Shown in pieces: positions 29,153 to 30,943 of a stretch of 30,943 nt of DNA (position 1 is the stretch's first letter; every line of letters begins with the position of its first letter). The DNA lies in contig JAJYGJ010000167.1 in assembly GCA_021790695.1 (NCBI GenBank), positions 1 through 30,943 on the forward strand, in the 5' to 3' direction. The notes beneath the pieces are model-generated. The model saw only the letters and a program-made list of their open reading frames with translations, made no database searches and was not told the DNA's origin. This DNA is from Nitrospirota bacterium. Its GTDB lineage: Bacteria; Nitrospirota; Thermodesulfovibrionia; Thermodesulfovibrionales; JdFR-88. The position numbers and the translations under genes were made by a program.

Positions 29153-30676
29153 TTAGAATTTCACGTTGAACGTGAGGTAAACGTCCTGTGCGCTCCTTAT
29201 GGGAGCGAATATCTGAGAGTTCATCACTGAACTGGTCAGGTCGTTCATCGCCACGGGGCCGCCGAGCCAGTTATTCGAACCCGTGTACTTGACGTCGTAG
29301 TACTGATATCCGAGCCTGATGAACGCAAGCCCGACCTTGTCGATCGGCGTGTTGTGAAGCTCCTGTATCGCGTAGACCTCATACACGTCGCCTCTCGTGC
29401 CCAGCTTGGAGGTCCACATGTCCTGGTTGGCCGGCTCGAAACCGATCCAGTCCTTCGATCCGTGGTTGAACTCCGCGCCGATCTTCGTGCGCCAGGTGGG
29501 GATGTCATAGCGGGCGCCCACGTACACTGCCCAGCCGGTGTGGTTACTGCCGTCGAGCATCTCCGGCTCAAGCGCCTTCACTTCCGCCAACTGAGCCGCC
29601 GTCAGAGCACTGTCCTGAAGGGGAAAGCCCGTGTTCGAATCGACAAACCCCAGGTTCTGCTTGATAAACGGAGCAAATGCACCGGCCTTGTTGCCGTTGG
29701 GCATCGCGTGGCTTAAAGCGCCGGCCACGAAATAGTTCAGATTGTGTGTCTTGCCCTCCGCCACGGCGCCGTACCAGTCTATGTTGCCCACGTTTGTGGT
29801 CGGGTTCAGGAATTCCTGAACGTTGCTGGTATCGGTAGTCGGGACCTGGAAGTCCGGCGGGGCGTCAAAGATATTTATGCCGCGGTCCCACTGCAAGACG
29901 ATCTGGAGATTGCTCGTCTGGTAGGGAGCGATGAAGAGACCGACAAAGTCCGTGTTGTTCAGGTTGCTGTAGCCGGCGTTGAACCCCTGGCCGCCGCAGG
30001 CCTTGATGAAGAAGCCCGGAAGCTGCTCTATGTACGGGGCCCAGCCCAAGCTGAATCCGTCGAAGACGTAGTTCACCAGAAGGTTGGGCGTGCCGCCCGT
30101 GCCCGTGTGTATGACGTTTTCCCTCAGATTGCCCGGGATGCCGTCGGTGGAAGGCCTTCTGCCGAACGAAAACCAGGTCGGCGTGTCGTCGATGTTGAAC
30201 CATGTAAAGTAGGCGTAATCCACGTTGACATAATTGCTGGCGGGGACGTGGCCCTGAACGCCGCCCCAGGTGCCGGCCCTGTCCATGAAGAACATGTTCT
30301 GGGCAACGGCGTTCTCAGAGTTCGACCCCGCGACCTGGTACATGCTCAGGCGCGCCTTGAAGTTTACGAACCTCACGGGCTTGGCCGCAAAGTTGAGGCC
30401 GAAGCGGTTGGTTATAAGCGAGTCCTGCTTGTAACGCTGCGACGCCCTTGCCGCCGCGGCAAGCGAGGGGTCCGGCGTACCCGTACTGAAATAGTTGTTG
30501 AAGAATGCGGCTTCGTCGGCCAGATTGAAGTAAGACGCCGACCGCCCATACAGGTAGTCGTACCTGGCCTGATAATCACCCCCGATTGTGAGCCACGACG
30601 CTACTTTCTGCTCCGCAAAAACTGTGGCAGGAAGCAGGAGCAGGACGGCCAAAAAGAATACGAAAAACTTTTTCAT
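29153..30676 (-). CDS. Outer-membrane beta-barrel protein, DUF3373-like porin
   Basis: Predicted outer-membrane porin of 507 residues with a cleavable signal peptide (MKKFFVFFLAVLLLLPATVFA). The mature part has alternating beta strands and ends in YLTFNVKF, the terminal Phe that marks barrel proteins for the BAM machinery. Segments such as LITNRFGLNFAAKPVRFVNFKARLSMYQV, GHVPASNYVNVDYAYFTWFN and SFGRRPSTDGIPGNLREN resemble DUF3373 proteins of Geobacter- and Nitrospirota-type bacteria; this is from memory of the family. The substrate is unknown. GGAGGAG precedes the ATG, a TTGACA promoter lies about 205 nt upstream, and a strong terminator follows, so it is a single-gene unit. Confidence 0.85.
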   Translation of the reverse strand: MKKFFVFFLAVLLLLPATVFAEQKVASWLTIGGDYQARYDYLYGRSASYFNLADEAAFFNNYFSTGTPDPSLAAAARASQRYKQDSLITNRFGLNFAAKPVRFVNFKARLSMYQVAGSNSENAVAQNMFFMDRAGTWGGVQGHVPASNYVNVDYAYFTWFNIDDTPTWFSFGRRPSTDGIPGNLRENVIHTGTGGTPNLLVNYVFDGFSLGWAPYIEQLPGFFIKACGGQGFNAGYSNLNNTDFVGLFIAPYQTSNLQIVLQWDRGINIFDAPPDFQVPTTDTSNVQEFLNPTTNVGNIDWYGAVAEGKTHNLNYFVAGALSHAMPNGNKAGAFAPFIKQNLGFVDSNTGFPLQDSALTAAQLAEVKALEPEMLDGSNHTGWAVYVGARYDIPTWRTKIGAEFNHGSKDWIGFEPANQDMWTSKLGTRGDVYEVYAIQELHNTPIDKVGLAFIRLGYQYYDVKYTGSNNWLGGPVAMNDLTSSVMNSQIFAPIRSAQDVYLTFNVKF

Positions 30677-30881
30677 GCCTTCATCTCCTCCTCACAAGAA
30701 TTGAAGTAACCCTATATGTTACGAATTCCACTTCACCCGAAAAGCAAAACCGTTTTTCCTCTGATTTCACCTGCCGATTCATCTACCGATTCAGGGGACC
30801 CCTCCGGGCTCGATTTATCACCTTCCTTCCCCCCCGGGAATTGCCTAAATTCAAATTTCACCGGAAATTCAAAATTGCGGA

Positions 30882-30911
30882 ATAGTAAATGATTCGAAAC
30901 ATAATTGTCAA
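30882..30911 (-). promoter_or_regulatory. Promoter of the porin gene
   Basis: On the minus strand, TTGACA (30906-30911), 18 nt, TACTAT (30882-30887) in A/T-rich sequence. It implies a leader of about 200 nt (30677-30880), long for this window and possibly regulated. I see no clear riboswitch fold or other gene in that leader. Confidence 0.6.
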
Positions 30912-30943
30912 TATATTTTTGTTTTTTCAGACCGCCTCCGGCG

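Overview
The window is one stretch of a bacterial chromosome with dense genes and moderately high GC. The gene content points to a diderm (Gram-negative) bacterium: an outer-membrane barrel protein ending in Phe, a lipoprotein, an EnvC-type amidase activator, FtsEX, and a PilB/PilT/PilC/PilS/PilR type IV pilus set. The CIRCE-controlled hrcA-grpE-dnaK operon, a DUF3373-like porin and a CooT-like protein would fit Nitrospirota or the former Deltaproteobacteria (Desulfobacterota). That placement is inference from gene families; no rRNA gene is present. There is no tRNA, rRNA, CRISPR array, prophage or complete insertion sequence.

Layout. Positions 1-3203 (minus strand) hold the class I heat-shock operon hrcA > grpE > dnaK (dnaK is cut by the window edge), with a perfect CIRCE operator over its promoter. 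3200-5347 (minus) is a polyamine pair, a fold-III ornithine/lysine-type decarboxylase followed by spermidine synthase. 5370-6344 (minus) is a serine hydrolase. 6705-8564 (minus) is typA/bipA, divergent from purB-purS (plus, 8786-10368). 10460-18315 (plus) is the pilus block pilB, pilT, pilC, pilS, pilR plus a cyclase-family hydrolase. 18321-19313 (minus) is an orphan membrane histidine kinase. 19314-19991 is repeat-rich and gene-free. 19992-21446 (plus) holds a small hypothetical and a polytopic membrane protein. 21319-27483 (minus) is a long co-directional run, ftsE > ftsX > envC-like > ctpA > DEDD exonuclease > cooT-like > LipM-like transferase. The right end (minus) has a SHOCT-type lipoprotein and a DUF3373-like porin with a clear intrinsic terminator.

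The genes are largely housekeeping. Co-working groups are the heat-shock repressor and chaperones; putrescine/spermidine synthesis; pilus extension and retraction motors with their platform protein and sigma-54-type two-component control; and FtsEX with an amidase activator and a C-terminal processing protease for septal wall remodelling.

The most notable structure lies between the genes. A small inverted-repeat element (about 190 bp, 16-bp terminal inverted repeats) occurs as two full copies and at least two fragments, and both full copies sit inside operons (hrcA/grpE and envC/ctpA). Other themes are promoters placed so that mRNAs would start at or next to the start codon (best case pilB), and low-complexity or 15-bp tandem-repeat insertions in otherwise conserved proteins. 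I did not find a clear new multi-gene system; the inverted-repeat element family is the best candidate for something not yet described.
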